Source: an uncultured Draconibacterium sp. (GTDB taxonomy: Bacteria > Bacteroidota > Bacteroidia > Bacteroidales > Prolixibacteraceae). Taken from it: a stretch of DNA of 64,000 bases. The stretch lies in assembly GCA_947492175.1 (NCBI GenBank), contig CANLMQ010000023.1, positions 1 to 64,000 of the forward strand. The letters run 5' to 3'. A model generated the notes under the pieces. That model ran no database searches. It saw only the letters and a list, made by a program, of their open reading frames with translations, and was not told the DNA's origin. The stretch's first letter is position 1; every line of letters begins with the position of its first letter. Made by a program: the position numbers and the translations under genes. Positions 8,395 through 17,922 of the stretch are shown one piece after another.

Positions 8395-9210
8395 ATGATG
8401 GAAAAAAATAAGAATGAAATCAGAGATGCGGTAAGAGAAAATTATAGTAGAGTAGCAGAAAAATATTCGAAGAATAACAACTGTGGCTGTGATTCAGAGA
8501 AAGATAACAAATGTTGTTCTTCTTCTCTGCCGGATTCATTGTACCGGATCTCATCAGAACTGGGCTATTCAGAAGAGGAGTTAAAAAATGTTCCAGAAGG
8601 ATCGAATCTTGGATTGGGATGTGGAAATCCTCAGACTTTTGCCGCATTAAAAACGGGAGAAACAGTTTTAGACCTTGGAAGTGGTGCCGGATTTGATGTG
8701 TTTTTGGCAGCCGGTCAGGTTGGAGAAAACGGGAAGGTTATCGGAGTGGATATGACACCCGAAATGATAACCAAAGCAAGAGAAAATGCCCGCATTGGAA
8801 AGTATTCAAGTGTTGAGTTCAGACTGGGTGAAATAGAAAATTTACCTGTAAACGATAATAGCATTGATGTTGTGATTTCCAATTGCGTAATTAATCTTTC
8901 TCCTGAAAAACAAAAAGTATTTAACGAGGTTTTTAGGGTATTGAAACGGGGAGGCAGATTAGCAGTTTCCGATGTTATTGCAACAACCAAACTTCCCCGA
9001 AAATTTTTAAAAGACCTGGCCCTGTATTCCAGTTGTATTTCAGGCGCTTCTACAATTAACGAATTAGAATCGATGTTGACTCAGGCCGGATTTACAAATA
9101 TTCAAATCAATCCCAAAGATGAAAGCAAAACATTTATTCGCGAATGGGCGCCGGGTATCCCCATTACTGAATTTATTGTTTCTGCAACAATAGAAGCTGT
9201 TAAACCATAG
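8395..9210 (+). CDS. arsM: Arsenite S-adenosylmethionine methyltransferase
   Basis: A 271-residue cytosolic enzyme that methylates As(III) with SAM. The SAM-binding motif I is VLDLGSGAGFD (residues 91-101). The three Cys positions that bind arsenic in characterised ArsM proteins can be placed here at C76 (GLGCGNP), C164 (SNCVINL) and C214 (YSSCISGA). An extra Cys-rich patch (C30, C32, C40, C41) lies at the N-terminus, as in many bacterial ArsM. Two consecutive ATG codons start the gene, and the first is used here. No arsR, arsB or acr3 gene is present in the window, so control probably rests with the adjacent SigZ. Confidence 0.95.
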   Translation: MMEKNKNEIRDAVRENYSRVAEKYSKNNNCGCDSEKDNKCCSSSLPDSLYRISSELGYSEEELKNVPEGSNLGLGCGNPQTFAALKTGETVLDLGSGAGFDVFLAAGQVGENGKVIGVDMTPEMITKARENARIGKYSSVEFRLGEIENLPVNDNSIDVVISNCVINLSPEKQKVFNEVFRVLKRGGRLAVSDVIATTKLPRKFLKDLALYSSCISGASTINELESMLTQAGFTNIQINPKDESKTFIREWAPGIPITEFIVSATIEAVKP

Positions 9211-9505
9211 AAGATATTGAAGAGAGGACAAGACCCTGATTAGTTTAAAATTCAAAGATTTGGATAGTTAAGATTTTGGGACTTGTATTGGCGGGTGTTG
9301 TTATCAAAAGTCGTTTTAACCGGTTTAACTTGTTATTAACAAACAAATCTGATTATTAATTTGTTAGGTTTTGTGAAATCGACCATTAAATGCATTCTCA
9401 ACAAATATTTAGTATTGTTTTGGATTAATTGCAGCGTACTCTCACTAAACTTTTAGTGTTATTGGAACTTTTTTGAAGGAATTATTAATGTTGAACTGAT
9501 TAAAT

Positions 9506-9739
9506 ATGATTACCAGGAAAGAGTTAAACGATTTTGCACTTTTTTGTTTAAATAATTACAATTTACGAATTCATGAATCCGTGGTGGATGATTTTATTGT
9601 TCATCAAAAGTCGTTACAAAAATCGGACATGGATGCAGATAGTCCGAAGAATGAAAGCATTATCGAATGCGATTTAGAAAGTGTAGGTTGTTCGCATATG
9701 GCCTTTAACAGTGCCAAATGCGATGGCTGTGTAGTGTAA
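9506..9739 (+). CDS. Small Cys-rich protein of unknown function
   Basis: A 77-residue soluble protein. The N-terminal half is helical and polar (MITRKELNDFALFCLNNYNL). The C-terminal third carries four cysteines (ECDLESVGCSHM...AKCDGCVV), a spacing that could bind a metal. I do not recognise a family. It lies about 300 bases after arsM in the same direction, separated by an AT-rich gap with no hairpin I trust. Because SigZ and ArsM are also Cys-rich, a role in metal or arsenic handling is possible, but this is speculation. Confidence 0.5.
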   Translation: MITRKELNDFALFCLNNYNLRIHESVVDDFIVHQKSLQKSDMDADSPKNESIIECDLESVGCSHMAFNSAKCDGCVV

Positions 9740-9856
9740 AATTTTAGTACCAGAGTTGTATTTTCTTACCCTTAGAATTTGTAACACCCTTATTTTATGC
9801 ATGGGGTATAATTTTGCTTTCTGCATTAAAAGAGTTATAAACAGGTCGCCTGATGT

Positions 9857-11029
9857 TTAACTCAGAAAAAGAGCAATTGAAATTCCGATAAACGTACCAA
9901 TAACATACCCCAGAATTCCTACAAGAATGGCCGGGGTTACCATTTTGTTTTGCCCCAGCGAAGCTGCCATTGGTGCGGCCACCGAAGGTCCCATTATATT
10001 TGCCGCCGAAGAAATAATTACTTCATAAACATCAAGTTTGAATAGTTTGGCAAGGGCAAGCATAAAAAAGAAATGAAAAAACATTATGGTGAGATAAAAG
10101 GCAAATACCGGTAATCCAACATGTAATATATCCTGCAGATTGGATGCCGCCCCAATGGCTGCCAGAAAAATATACATCATCCAAAGACCGATGGAAAAGG
10201 CAGTATCTTCCAGCTTTTTTAACGTTTTTGGAAAAATGTTGGCTATTACTACTGCAAGTATTGTGATGAGTAAAATGCTTAAATTAAGTTGCGTATTTAT
10301 CATCTGTTGCAACAGGGGCGACAGGACAGTTCCTCCTGCAGCAACTAAAGCAGCAATAAACAACGAAACAGCAATACTCTCGAGTGTTATTGCCTTTTTA
10401 TTCTCCGATTTTTGAGCTGCATTTGCTTCCTCCTTTTTTTCGTTTTTGGGTTGACTGAAAAAACGATTGAACAAAGCAATGGATGGAACCAGGAACAGTA
10501 TCAACACATACAGGTTGGCTGCAAAATTATCGATGGCTACTGTTGCTGTAAAAAGGGGATTGGTACTGAAATTTAAGATCTCGGCTGTGGCTACAAAGTT
10601 TACACTTCCTCCGATTAGGGTTGCGGCAATTACCCCGGCAGTATTGCCAGAATCGTGTCCAAGGTCAATTAGCTGAGCAGCAAGAAAACATCCCAAAACG
10701 ATTCCGATGGCACCAATAATATAGGCGATCAGTAATTTCCCGCTTTCCCGTACTATTTTTATCAGGTTCGAACTAAAAAGCATTAATGGTATGGCAAGCG
10801 GTATAAAATAGTCGAAAACCATATTATAAGCTTCCACATTTATTTCCGGTTTCGAAGCCACCGGAACAACACCTGTCATCGACAAAACCGACATTGAGAT
10901 CATGGTAATTAGTATGCCGGATACTTTGCCAAACCATTTTTTATGTTCGGAATAAATGCCCAAAGCAGCAGCCCCGGTAAGTATCGAAAAGAGTAAAATA
11001 TTATTGTCTGGCGAAATTAATGATTGCAT
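9857..11029 (-). CDS. DUF819-family integral membrane protein (YjcL-like)
   Basis: A 390-residue protein with about ten transmembrane helices covering almost its whole length. It has the family-typical GGSVNFVATAEIL segment and a late SSAANIMGPSVAAPMAASLG segment. A charged cytoplasmic loop (residues ~195-212, KNEKKEEANAAQKSENKK) separates two halves, as in two-repeat transporters. DUF819 proteins resemble secondary transporters, but their substrate is not established. Its 3' end faces the small Cys-rich gene, and no partner gene is adjacent. Confidence 0.85.
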   Translation of the reverse strand: MQSLISPDNNILLFSILTGAAALGIYSEHKKWFGKVSGILITMISMSVLSMTGVVPVASKPEINVEAYNMVFDYFIPLAIPLMLFSSNLIKIVRESGKLLIAYIIGAIGIVLGCFLAAQLIDLGHDSGNTAGVIAATLIGGSVNFVATAEILNFSTNPLFTATVAIDNFAANLYVLILFLVPSIALFNRFFSQPKNEKKEEANAAQKSENKKAITLESIAVSLFIAALVAAGGTVLSPLLQQMINTQLNLSILLITILAVVIANIFPKTLKKLEDTAFSIGLWMMYIFLAAIGAASNLQDILHVGLPVFAFYLTIMFFHFFFMLALAKLFKLDVYEVIISSAANIMGPSVAAPMAASLGQNKMVTPAILVGILGYVIGTFIGISIALFLS

Positions 11030-11246
11030 ATCGGTAGAACTTCTATAAAAATCCTGAAGATATTCTGATTTTATGGAATTGTCAAAAAACCTGATTGGTT
11101 TTAATTAAATAATTCTTTGCAATTTGTTTTGAGATTAATTCAAATTACAATAGATGAAATTTTGTGACGTTTGGTAAATTTGGTAGGGATTATTTTAGAA
11201 TGAGGGACAATTTGAATTATAATTTAGACTCAAACAAATTCATAAA

Positions 11247-13388
11247 CTAAGCAACCGGTAATGTAAACGAAACAGAAGTACCTTTCCCTTTTTCACTTTT
11301 GATGCTTAAAACTCCTTTGTTCTTCTCTACAAATTCTTTAACCAGAATTAAACCAAGTCCCGTACTTTGCTCATCTTCAGTACCATTGGTGTGTTGTTTA
11401 TGTGTGATGTCAAATAGCTTGTTGAGTTTCGCCTTGTCGATACCTACGCCATTGTCGCTTATTTCTACATGAACTGTTTCTTTATTCTCGAGCGTTGATT
11501 TAATATTAATCTCTCCGCCCCGATGAGAGAATTTGATGGCATTGCTAACAATATTACGCACAATGGTTTGAACCATATTGGGATCGGCCATTGCAAAAAC
11601 AGGCTGTTGTGTTTCATGCTTTATGCTGATTTGTTTATTTGAGGCAAACTGCTCCAATCCCCGAAGTGATTTTTCTATAACATCGGTCAGGTTTAACTTT
11701 GTTGGGTTAAATTCTATTCTTTTAACTTGTGACTGCGCCCAGATAAGTAGGTTTTCGAGTAAGAAGGTTACGTTTTCAGCTGACTTGTGCAGGGTAACCA
11801 GGATATCTTTTAGCTCATTTTTACTGAATTCATCGAAATTTGAATTCAGATGGGCAAGAAAAGAAGCAAGTGCACCGGTGGGGCCTCGTAAATCGTGTGC
11901 AATAATGGCGAAAAATTTGTCTTTCGCTGCATTTAACTCATTTAGTTCCCGGTTTTTAAGATTTAGTTTGGAATAGAACCAATAAATGGTTAGTGCTACC
12001 AGAATTGCAAAAATAATTGCAAAAATCATGATGTTTCGGATAAACCGATTCTGTTTGATTTCAAAGGCATTAATTTCATTCTGTTTTTCCAATTCGGCTA
12101 TCTGACTGTTTTTCTCGTCAATTTCATAAATGGTTTGCAGCTGTTCAGTTTTAATATTTGCCCCTCCGGTAAGAAGTATATTCTGAATTTCTATTTGTTT
12201 GTTCTGGCAAGCTATAGCATTTTTTGAATCATTTAAAGCCAGATAGACTTCAGTTAATTTTGAATAAATGTCAAGCTGGACTTTTTTCTGGTTGTTCTGA
12301 AGTGCCAGATCCAAACCGGTTCGCAAGTTTTTGAGTCCTTCTTTAACATGATTAGTTTTTACCTTGGTTAAGCCGAGGTACTGGTAAACTCCAGGTAGTC
12401 CCAGTAAATTACCCGCTTTCTTTTTTTTCAAAAGGGCAGTGTTAAGATGAGATTCAGCTTCCTGATAATTTCCCAAATAATATTCAAGTTGTCCCAGGTT
12501 TTTATGCACGTTCGACATGCCTAACTCTGAACTAATGTCGGAATATATTTTTAGCGATTGATTAATGTTTCTGCGTGCTTCATTAAAGTTGCCTGTTTCC
12601 ATGTTGACTAAGGCAATTTGTTCGAGACAAATGGCAACACCATCTTGTATTCCGTCTATGGCAGCTATTTCAATGTAGGTATCCAGCGATTTTTGAAAAT
12701 ATTCAAGTGCCTGATCATAAAGTTTCAAGTCGGCATAAGTTCTTCCCAGTAAATAGGCTGCCCAGGCACTACCTTCTGTAAAATCTACTTTTTCGTAATT
12801 CAGCTTCGATTTTATAATGTATTCGATGGCTCGGTCGTATAATCCATTCATCCTGAAAATAGTTCCCATCATAGAGTATATAGATCCCATTCTTTTGTAA
12901 TTATCCGATAACCGACTAGCCTGAACTGCAGAATTAAAGGTTTCCAATGCCACCAGCTCGTCACCCAAATGGTGTTTATTTACTCCAACCCAGAAAAGAA
13001 CTTCTCCGGTGTGCCATGTATCTTTTATGGTTGTACTAATGGTTAAAGCCGAGTCTAAATAGACCAACGAAAGGCTATCTTTATTTAATTGTCTGCAAAT
13101 TCTCCCCAAAACATAATAAGAACGCATTTTTAGGTTCTCATTTTTCATCTTTTTGGCTTCTTGCAGAATTGAGTTGGTAAGATGCTGTGCTTTCTCAGGA
13201 TTGAATTCAATAACTTGTAATACACTGTCGATTTGCGAGGAGAGTTTGGTATTCAGACTCTTTTTGTCCGCAATTGTAGGTTTGCTGTCCTTTTTAGTTT
13301 CTCCAAGAACATCTTTGCAGTTTGCAGATGAAAAAATCACCAAACTAAATAAAAGTAGAAAGGGCCAATATCTGGTTTTTATCTTCAT
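11247..13388 (-). CDS. TPR-repeat sensor histidine kinase
   Basis: A 713-residue membrane kinase. The chosen ATG places a signal/anchor segment (MKIKTRYWPFLLLFSLVIFS) at the N-terminus. An upstream in-frame TTG would add 20 residues ahead of that segment and is unlikely. Residues ~50-430 are tetratricopeptide repeats outside the membrane. A transmembrane helix (IMIFAIIFAILVALTIYWFY) follows, then the HisKA domain (FFAIIAHDLRGPTG) and an ATPase domain with N box (NIVSNAIKFS), G1 (DNGVGID) and G2 (TGLGLILV). No response-regulator gene is adjacent, so it is an orphan kinase. The signal it senses is unknown. Confidence 0.92.
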   Translation of the reverse strand: MKIKTRYWPFLLLFSLVIFSSANCKDVLGETKKDSKPTIADKKSLNTKLSSQIDSVLQVIEFNPEKAQHLTNSILQEAKKMKNENLKMRSYYVLGRICRQLNKDSLSLVYLDSALTISTTIKDTWHTGEVLFWVGVNKHHLGDELVALETFNSAVQASRLSDNYKRMGSIYSMMGTIFRMNGLYDRAIEYIIKSKLNYEKVDFTEGSAWAAYLLGRTYADLKLYDQALEYFQKSLDTYIEIAAIDGIQDGVAICLEQIALVNMETGNFNEARRNINQSLKIYSDISSELGMSNVHKNLGQLEYYLGNYQEAESHLNTALLKKKKAGNLLGLPGVYQYLGLTKVKTNHVKEGLKNLRTGLDLALQNNQKKVQLDIYSKLTEVYLALNDSKNAIACQNKQIEIQNILLTGGANIKTEQLQTIYEIDEKNSQIAELEKQNEINAFEIKQNRFIRNIMIFAIIFAILVALTIYWFYSKLNLKNRELNELNAAKDKFFAIIAHDLRGPTGALASFLAHLNSNFDEFSKNELKDILVTLHKSAENVTFLLENLLIWAQSQVKRIEFNPTKLNLTDVIEKSLRGLEQFASNKQISIKHETQQPVFAMADPNMVQTIVRNIVSNAIKFSHRGGEINIKSTLENKETVHVEISDNGVGIDKAKLNKLFDITHKQHTNGTEDEQSTGLGLILVKEFVEKNKGVLSIKSEKGKGTSVSFTLPVA

Positions 13389-13766
13389 TAACACCTTGGT
13401 TAAATTATCCTCCGTCATCAATCTTATGGGCATAATAGCAAACGACAAATTACAATTTTTTTATTAATCCGGCCATGTTTTAACTATTGTTTGTAATGCA
13501 TAAACCACATCAGCTACCTGTAAACAACTTTAGCACAATTGGTATTATATTTTTTTCAACATTACTTTTTTTCAGGAAAAACTGTTAATGTGGAGTTAAA
13601 ATCGAAACCTATGGAATGATGACCAGCCAATTATGACTATTTTTAATTCTTCGATAAAAGCAGTATTTAAACACCGCATAAAAGGAGTATGAGAAATAAG
13701 ATCATTCCAGAATAATAAAAATTTATATATGTTTCGTGTGCTGAAAAAATAAACAATAATAAATAC
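13389..13766. other. Intergenic region between divergent genes
   Basis: About 380 AT-rich bases hold the divergent promoters of the histidine kinase and the propeller lipoprotein. A near match to the -7 consensus (TATGTTTC, 13728-13735) lies 32 bases before the lipoprotein start. I see no RNA gene or repeat. Confidence 0.5.
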
Positions 13767-15056
13767 ATGAAAAATCTGTTTCTTTTTAGCCTCTTTACTA
13801 TTTTCTTAATTGGATGTGTAAACCAAAATAAGAGTAATTGGAACCAGTACCTAGGCCCTTACCGGAATGCAACAATTGGAAATGCAGGGATTGTTGGTTC
13901 CTGGAATGAAGAAAAACCGGACAAAGTGTGGGAGTACAAGTTGGGACCGGGTTATGGGGGTGCCAGTATTTTTGCAGACGAGGTATTTGTTTTAGACAGG
14001 ATTAAAGGTGAATCGGATGTTTTGCGGTGTATCGATTTAAACACAGGAAATGAAAAATGGAATTACTCTTATGACGCTCCGGGTGAGCTGCCTTACCCCG
14101 GATCGAGAGCTGTACCAACCGTAGACGAAAATTATATCTGGAGTGTTGGTCCGCACGGACATTTAAACTGCATCAGTAAAAAAACACATCAGCCTGTCTG
14201 GTCGTGTAATTTGCTGAAAGAATATGGAGGGGAACTGCAAAAATGGGGTTTTTCTTTGTCGCCAATTGTGCATGGTAATTTGGTAATTGTTGCGCCTCAG
14301 GGTGAAAAAGCAGGGCTGGTAGCTTTTAATAAAATAACCGGTGATGTAATTTGGGAAAGCCGGCCTTTTTCCGGCCAGCGTTTTCATGTTTCGCCTACCT
14401 TGGGAAAATATGGAGGAATAGACCAGGTAATAATGATTAGTTCGTGTTTTAAAGGTGATGGCTTAAGTTCGGATGAGGTAGTTGCTTTCGAAGTTAATAC
14501 AGGGCGCGAGTTATGGCGTTATGAAGGAATAGATTCGCATTCTTGTATTGCACCTCCGGTTGTAATTGATGAAAACAGGCTGTTTTTAACTTCGGGCGCC
14601 TATAATGATAGATATGATCCGATTTCGGTTTTACTTAATATTTCTTCGGATGGCGAACATTTTTATCTCAGAGAGATTTTTAGAAACGAAGAAGTGGGAT
14701 GTAAAATGCATCCTCCTGTTTTTATTAATAATCATTTTTACATTAACAACAATGGCAGGCCCAATGAGCTGGTTTGTTTAAATCAAAAAGGCGAAAGAGT
14801 TTGGGAAAAAGGATCGGCTCCCGGATTTGAACTCGGAGCGATGATTTTAATTGATGGTTTAATAATCAACCAAAATGGAAAAAACGGCGATCTGCATCTT
14901 ATCAAACCAACGGCAGATGGCTATAAGGAAGTGGGCAGGGCCGCTTACTTTAATTCAAAAAATTCACAGGCCTGGTCTCCAATGGCATATAGCCGAGGCA
15001 AATTACTTGTTCGCGATACGGAAAAAATGGTTTGTGTAAACTTGCTAAAGAAATAG
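13767..15056 (+). CDS. PQQ-type beta-propeller lipoprotein
   Basis: A 429-residue protein with a lipoprotein signal peptide (FLFSLFTIFLIGC, Cys17). The rest is a seven- or eight-bladed PQQ-like propeller with repeats such as ...DLNTGNEKWNYSY, AFNKITGDVIWES and AFEVNTGRELWRYEG. The W.QYLGPYRNAT opening is typical of PQQ-like repeat proteins secreted by Bacteroidota and Planctomycetes. No cofactor-binding or catalytic site can be claimed, since many members are binding or scaffold proteins. It is probably anchored to the cell envelope. The gene is monocistronic and ends at a bidirectional terminator. Confidence 0.85.
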   Translation: MKNLFLFSLFTIFLIGCVNQNKSNWNQYLGPYRNATIGNAGIVGSWNEEKPDKVWEYKLGPGYGGASIFADEVFVLDRIKGESDVLRCIDLNTGNEKWNYSYDAPGELPYPGSRAVPTVDENYIWSVGPHGHLNCISKKTHQPVWSCNLLKEYGGELQKWGFSLSPIVHGNLVIVAPQGEKAGLVAFNKITGDVIWESRPFSGQRFHVSPTLGKYGGIDQVIMISSCFKGDGLSSDEVVAFEVNTGRELWRYEGIDSHSCIAPPVVIDENRLFLTSGAYNDRYDPISVLLNISSDGEHFYLREIFRNEEVGCKMHPPVFINNHFYINNNGRPNELVCLNQKGERVWEKGSAPGFELGAMILIDGLIINQNGKNGDLHLIKPTADGYKEVGRAAYFNSKNSQAWSPMAYSRGKLLVRDTEKMVCVNLLKK

Positions 15057-15069
15057 CCCTAAACGCAGT

Positions 15070-15125
15070 CACTGGTTATTAACCATTGTACTTTCCCAAA
15101 TGGCTAACAACCAATGACTTTTATT
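15070..15125. terminator. Bidirectional terminator between convergent genes
   Basis: GGTTATTAACCATT (15074-15087) pairs with AATGGCTAACAACC (15099-15112) at 12 of 14 positions. A T-rich tail follows on the plus strand. It serves the converging propeller lipoprotein and the secreted 258-residue protein. Confidence 0.65.
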
Positions 15126-15166
15126 TTGTTGGTATTTTGAAAACTTAGTTAACTATATAAGCTATG

Positions 15167-15943
15167 TTATTCCATTTCCCACTTACTCGACCATTTTGGT
15201 AGGAACCAACCTTTTTTGTTTTCAAATTTGCGTACGTGTTGGGAAAAATCCTGCCACATTTTTTGAAAATCTTCAGAGTATTTTTTGAATAAGTCATCCT
15301 CTAAATTACGAAGAGCCAGTTCATTTTCTGCGCGAACCATAAGTATCCAGCAAGGTGTATCGTGCCCGATTGTTACGGAATAAACATCCCATTCATAATT
15401 CTCGTCGATACCATCATAAAAGGTTTTGTATTTTTTTACTGCTTCGGCTGCTTCCTTTTCATGTCCGGCTCTCAGATAGCAGAAAGTCCATTCAACAAAG
15501 GGTTTTTCTTTACTTTGTCCAAACTCTCCACTGGGGTGGTATGAAAGCTCTTTTGACCAGTGTATCATTGTTTGCCGGCCGGTTGATAGATCGCGGAATT
15601 CTTTGTCTGCATCAAAATTTCCTTCTTCTTTCATTTTTTTCCAAACGCCCATCATGGTGGTGTAGAGGTTATCCATTCCGGCAAAGTTTTCGACTGGAAC
15701 TACCCAGTAAAATGCATTGTCGTCGTTTCGGTAAGCATAAACCGGAACTTCAACATCATATTCGTTCCAAAGATCGATTACCTTTTCCTGGGCTTTTGTA
15801 TAGGCTGGTAGATCATAAGGCGAAACAAATTCTTCAAAAACCACAAAGTTTTCAGGAGGTGTGGCTTCCTGTGCATTAGTTTGCTGTAAACTAAATGCTG
15901 TAAAAAGGAAGCACAGTACAATGAGTAAAGTAAATCTATTCAT
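15167..15943 (-). CDS. Secreted protein of unknown function with an internal repeat
   Basis: A 258-residue protein with a signal peptide (residues 1-24, LIVLCFLFTAFSLQQTNAQ). The mature part appears to contain two similar alpha+beta halves (about residues 30-100 and 145-225). Each starts with a strand (VFEEFVSPYDLP / EWTFCYLRAGHE) and includes a helix and a W/Y-rich strand (FYWVVPVEN / PCWILMVRA). This recalls duplicated dimeric alpha-beta-barrel (NIPSNAP/EthD-like) folds, but that is inference from pattern only. It is monocistronic and reads towards the shared terminator. Confidence 0.75.
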   Translation of the reverse strand: MNRFTLLIVLCFLFTAFSLQQTNAQEATPPENFVVFEEFVSPYDLPAYTKAQEKVIDLWNEYDVEVPVYAYRNDDNAFYWVVPVENFAGMDNLYTTMMGVWKKMKEEGNFDADKEFRDLSTGRQTMIHWSKELSYHPSGEFGQSKEKPFVEWTFCYLRAGHEKEAAEAVKKYKTFYDGIDENYEWDVYSVTIGHDTPCWILMVRAENELALRNLEDDLFKKYSEDFQKMWQDFSQHVRKFENKKGWFLPKWSSKWEME

Positions 15944-16115
15944 AATTCTAATTTTTGGTAAAACATTTTTGCTTACGAGAAAAGGGATGTTTAGGTTATG
16001 AAACGAAACTACTTGTCAGTAATTTAAATTACCAACCGGATTGTTCAGGATTTTTCTGAGTGATAGCTCTTATTCCCTTTTAAACTTACTGAGACCGGAG
16101 ACTGCAACTTTCTTT

Positions 16116-17225
16116 TTATGCGTGAAATACGAGTAACGGCGTATTGGTGTGAAATACCATTTTACGGGCCAGGCTTGGATTAAACAGACGCGAAATCATT
16201 CCACGTTTATGAGTAGTAAGCGCAAGCACGTCAACATTTTCGTGCTCCAGGTAACTATCGAGCGTCTCTAAAACATCGCTGCCCATAATTAGTTTGCAAT
16301 CAAACTTTTTCGATTCATATTTTTTCTGAAGCACGTCTTTCATTCCCTCAAGTCGTGCCAAATCCCAACTGTCTTCATCGGGGCCTCCAACATGAGCACA
16401 TGTTAGCTGGATATCGAAAGGAAGCAAAATGTCCATTAGTTTGTCGAGTGCCGCAAAATCTTTTGTGTCGAAATTGGTTGCATATAAAAACTCTTTAAAT
16501 TCAGTAAGTGGCTTTTCCTCCATTTCCTCGGGTACAATCAATACCGGCACCGGTGCATTGTACATAATATCGGCAGTTATACTTCCAACGGTTCCCGACC
16601 ACGATTTGTCGCCTCCCCGGCCAATAACAATAAGTTTTGGTTGCTGGTCGCGGGCGTAGCCCAGAATATCTTCATCGGCAAATCCGGGTTTAATAATAAA
16701 TTCGGTTTTAATTGCATCCCATTTGTCTTTGCCAATATGCTGAACAAGCTTGCCCACAAACTCTTTAAAATTAGTTTGGGCACTTTTTTCTGCTTCGTGC
16801 GATTGCATAAGCAGCGAACTGTCGTAAGGATAAATATCGCCGTAAGGAATAATAAATTTTGCAGGGCTGATAAAGGAGTGCATAATAACCAGTTCGGCAT
16901 TTATATGGCTGGCGATGTTAAAGGCCAGTAGTGCCGATTTCTCCGAAACATTTGAAAAATCAATCGGGACAAGAACTTGTCGTACCGGTTCTTCTTTTAT
17001 TTCTTTTTTTGCATCCGATTTTAGTCCGAGCAGGAAATCGAGTTCGGCCAGAGCTGGTTTGATATCTTTTTCCAGGATTTTAATCCTGATTGTTGATGTA
17101 GTGGATCCTTCGATTAAATGAACATCTTCCAGTTCGCATTTAATCTCTTTTGCCTCTAAACGCATTTTCAGAATGTGCGCTTTTGAATAGGGCAATGTTA
17201 CTAATGTTACAAGATTTTCATTCAT
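16116..17225 (-). CDS. Tandem universal stress protein with N-terminal DUF2007-like domain
   Basis: A 369-residue cytosolic protein. Residues 1-70 (TLVTLPYSKAHILKMRLEAK) resemble the DUF2007 putative signal-transducing domain. Two UspA domains follow (about 85-235 and 240-368). The first has the ATP-binding-type VPIDFSN start and a GRGG...GSITADIMYNAPVPVLIVP motif. The second is more divergent and lacks a clean G-2x-G-9x-G loop (ALTTHKRGMISRLFNPSLARK). A pseudo-heterodimer of one nucleotide-binding and one degenerate domain is a common arrangement. The role is stress or energy-state adaptation, with no specific partner in the neighbourhood. Confidence 0.88.
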   Translation of the reverse strand: MNENLVTLVTLPYSKAHILKMRLEAKEIKCELEDVHLIEGSTTSTIRIKILEKDIKPALAELDFLLGLKSDAKKEIKEEPVRQVLVPIDFSNVSEKSALLAFNIASHINAELVIMHSFISPAKFIIPYGDIYPYDSSLLMQSHEAEKSAQTNFKEFVGKLVQHIGKDKWDAIKTEFIIKPGFADEDILGYARDQQPKLIVIGRGGDKSWSGTVGSITADIMYNAPVPVLIVPEEMEEKPLTEFKEFLYATNFDTKDFAALDKLMDILLPFDIQLTCAHVGGPDEDSWDLARLEGMKDVLQKKYESKKFDCKLIMGSDVLETLDSYLEHENVDVLALTTHKRGMISRLFNPSLARKMVFHTNTPLLVFHA

Positions 17226-17564
17226 GGCTTAAGTATTAGTGTTTCCGTATAGGTTTATATGGTTAAACAGTAAATAAGTTTCATTTTTTGGGGCACTTTC
17301 TTCTTATTTTCTGAAACGGCTGTCTGTAACTTTATTAAGGAATGATAATTAAAGATAAACGATTGGAGAATAATGATTGAGGAAGTTTATTCAAACTGTT
17401 TGTTAGTATATGTAACTACAGTTTAGGTTCAAATTTTTGTTTGAATTCGGGTCGCAAATAACAAGAAAAACAGTTTTTTGACAAATATTAGCCTTCCTAG
17501 ATTACATATTTCTCGTCCTTGATTCGGAGAACAAGACAAATGTAATCGAGGACATGGTTTTACC

Positions 17565-17637
17565 GTCGGCTGACGCATGCTTTTCGATCAAGGAGAGCAT
17601 TTTGCCGTCGGCGGACCGTTTTTTTTTGTCGGCGGAC
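17565..17637. repeat. GTCGGCGGAC-type short GC-rich direct repeats
   Basis: The word GTCGGC(T/G)GAC occurs at 17565-17574, 17607-17616 and 17628-17637, each preceded by T or C runs. A weaker relative (GCTGAGGACGG) follows near 17671. Each word is an imperfect palindrome (GTC...GAC). The cluster is much richer in G+C than its surroundings, and its nature is unknown. Confidence 0.6.
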
Positions 17638-17840
17638 GGGTACTTTGGTGGTAAGGAAGCCTGTTTTTAAGCTGAGGACGGGCTAAATGCGGTGGCTGGG
17701 CTAAAAACAGAGAATGAGCACGAACTTTTATTGCACCAACAAAAGCAAAAAACGGGTAAAAAAAGAAGGTTTAATTTTTATCTGTTTTACCACCTTCTTA
17801 ACATTGGATTTTATAAACTTAATCAACTTAAAAAAAGGTG

Positions 17841-17848
17841 TACTTTTG
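17841..17848 (+). promoter_or_regulatory. Bacteroidota -7 element of the pullulanase operon
   Basis: TACTTTTG matches TAnnTTTG exactly, 74 bases before the first start codon. The predicted leader then contains the hairpin GCCCGC AAGGCTAAG GCGGGC (about 17867-17887). Confidence 0.5.
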
Positions 17849-17922
17849 CACTTGTTAAAGAGATTCGCCCGCAAGGCTAAGGCGGGCATTGAATGCCGTT
17901 GGAAACGTTAAATAATAATTAG

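Larger units (their letters stand above)
17226..17922. other. Long intergenic region with GC-rich repeats
   Basis: About 700 bases without a convincing gene. Bases 17521-17690 contain GC-rich repeated words (see the repeat entry), in contrast to the AT-rich flanks. The last 80 bases hold a TAnnTTTG promoter box and a GCCCGC...GCGGGC hairpin in the leader of the downstream pullulanase operon. Two overlapping 62-65-codon frames near 17.7-17.9 kb run through that promoter and are not called. Confidence 0.55.

Noticed and set aside
15355..15879. 174-codon plus-strand frame
   Set aside because: It is antisense to the secreted 258-residue protein, which has a signal peptide and a sensible composition.
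17692..17911. Two overlapping 62-65-codon frames before the pullulanase operon
   Set aside because: They run through the TAnnTTTG promoter box and the leader hairpin, and the translations look random.
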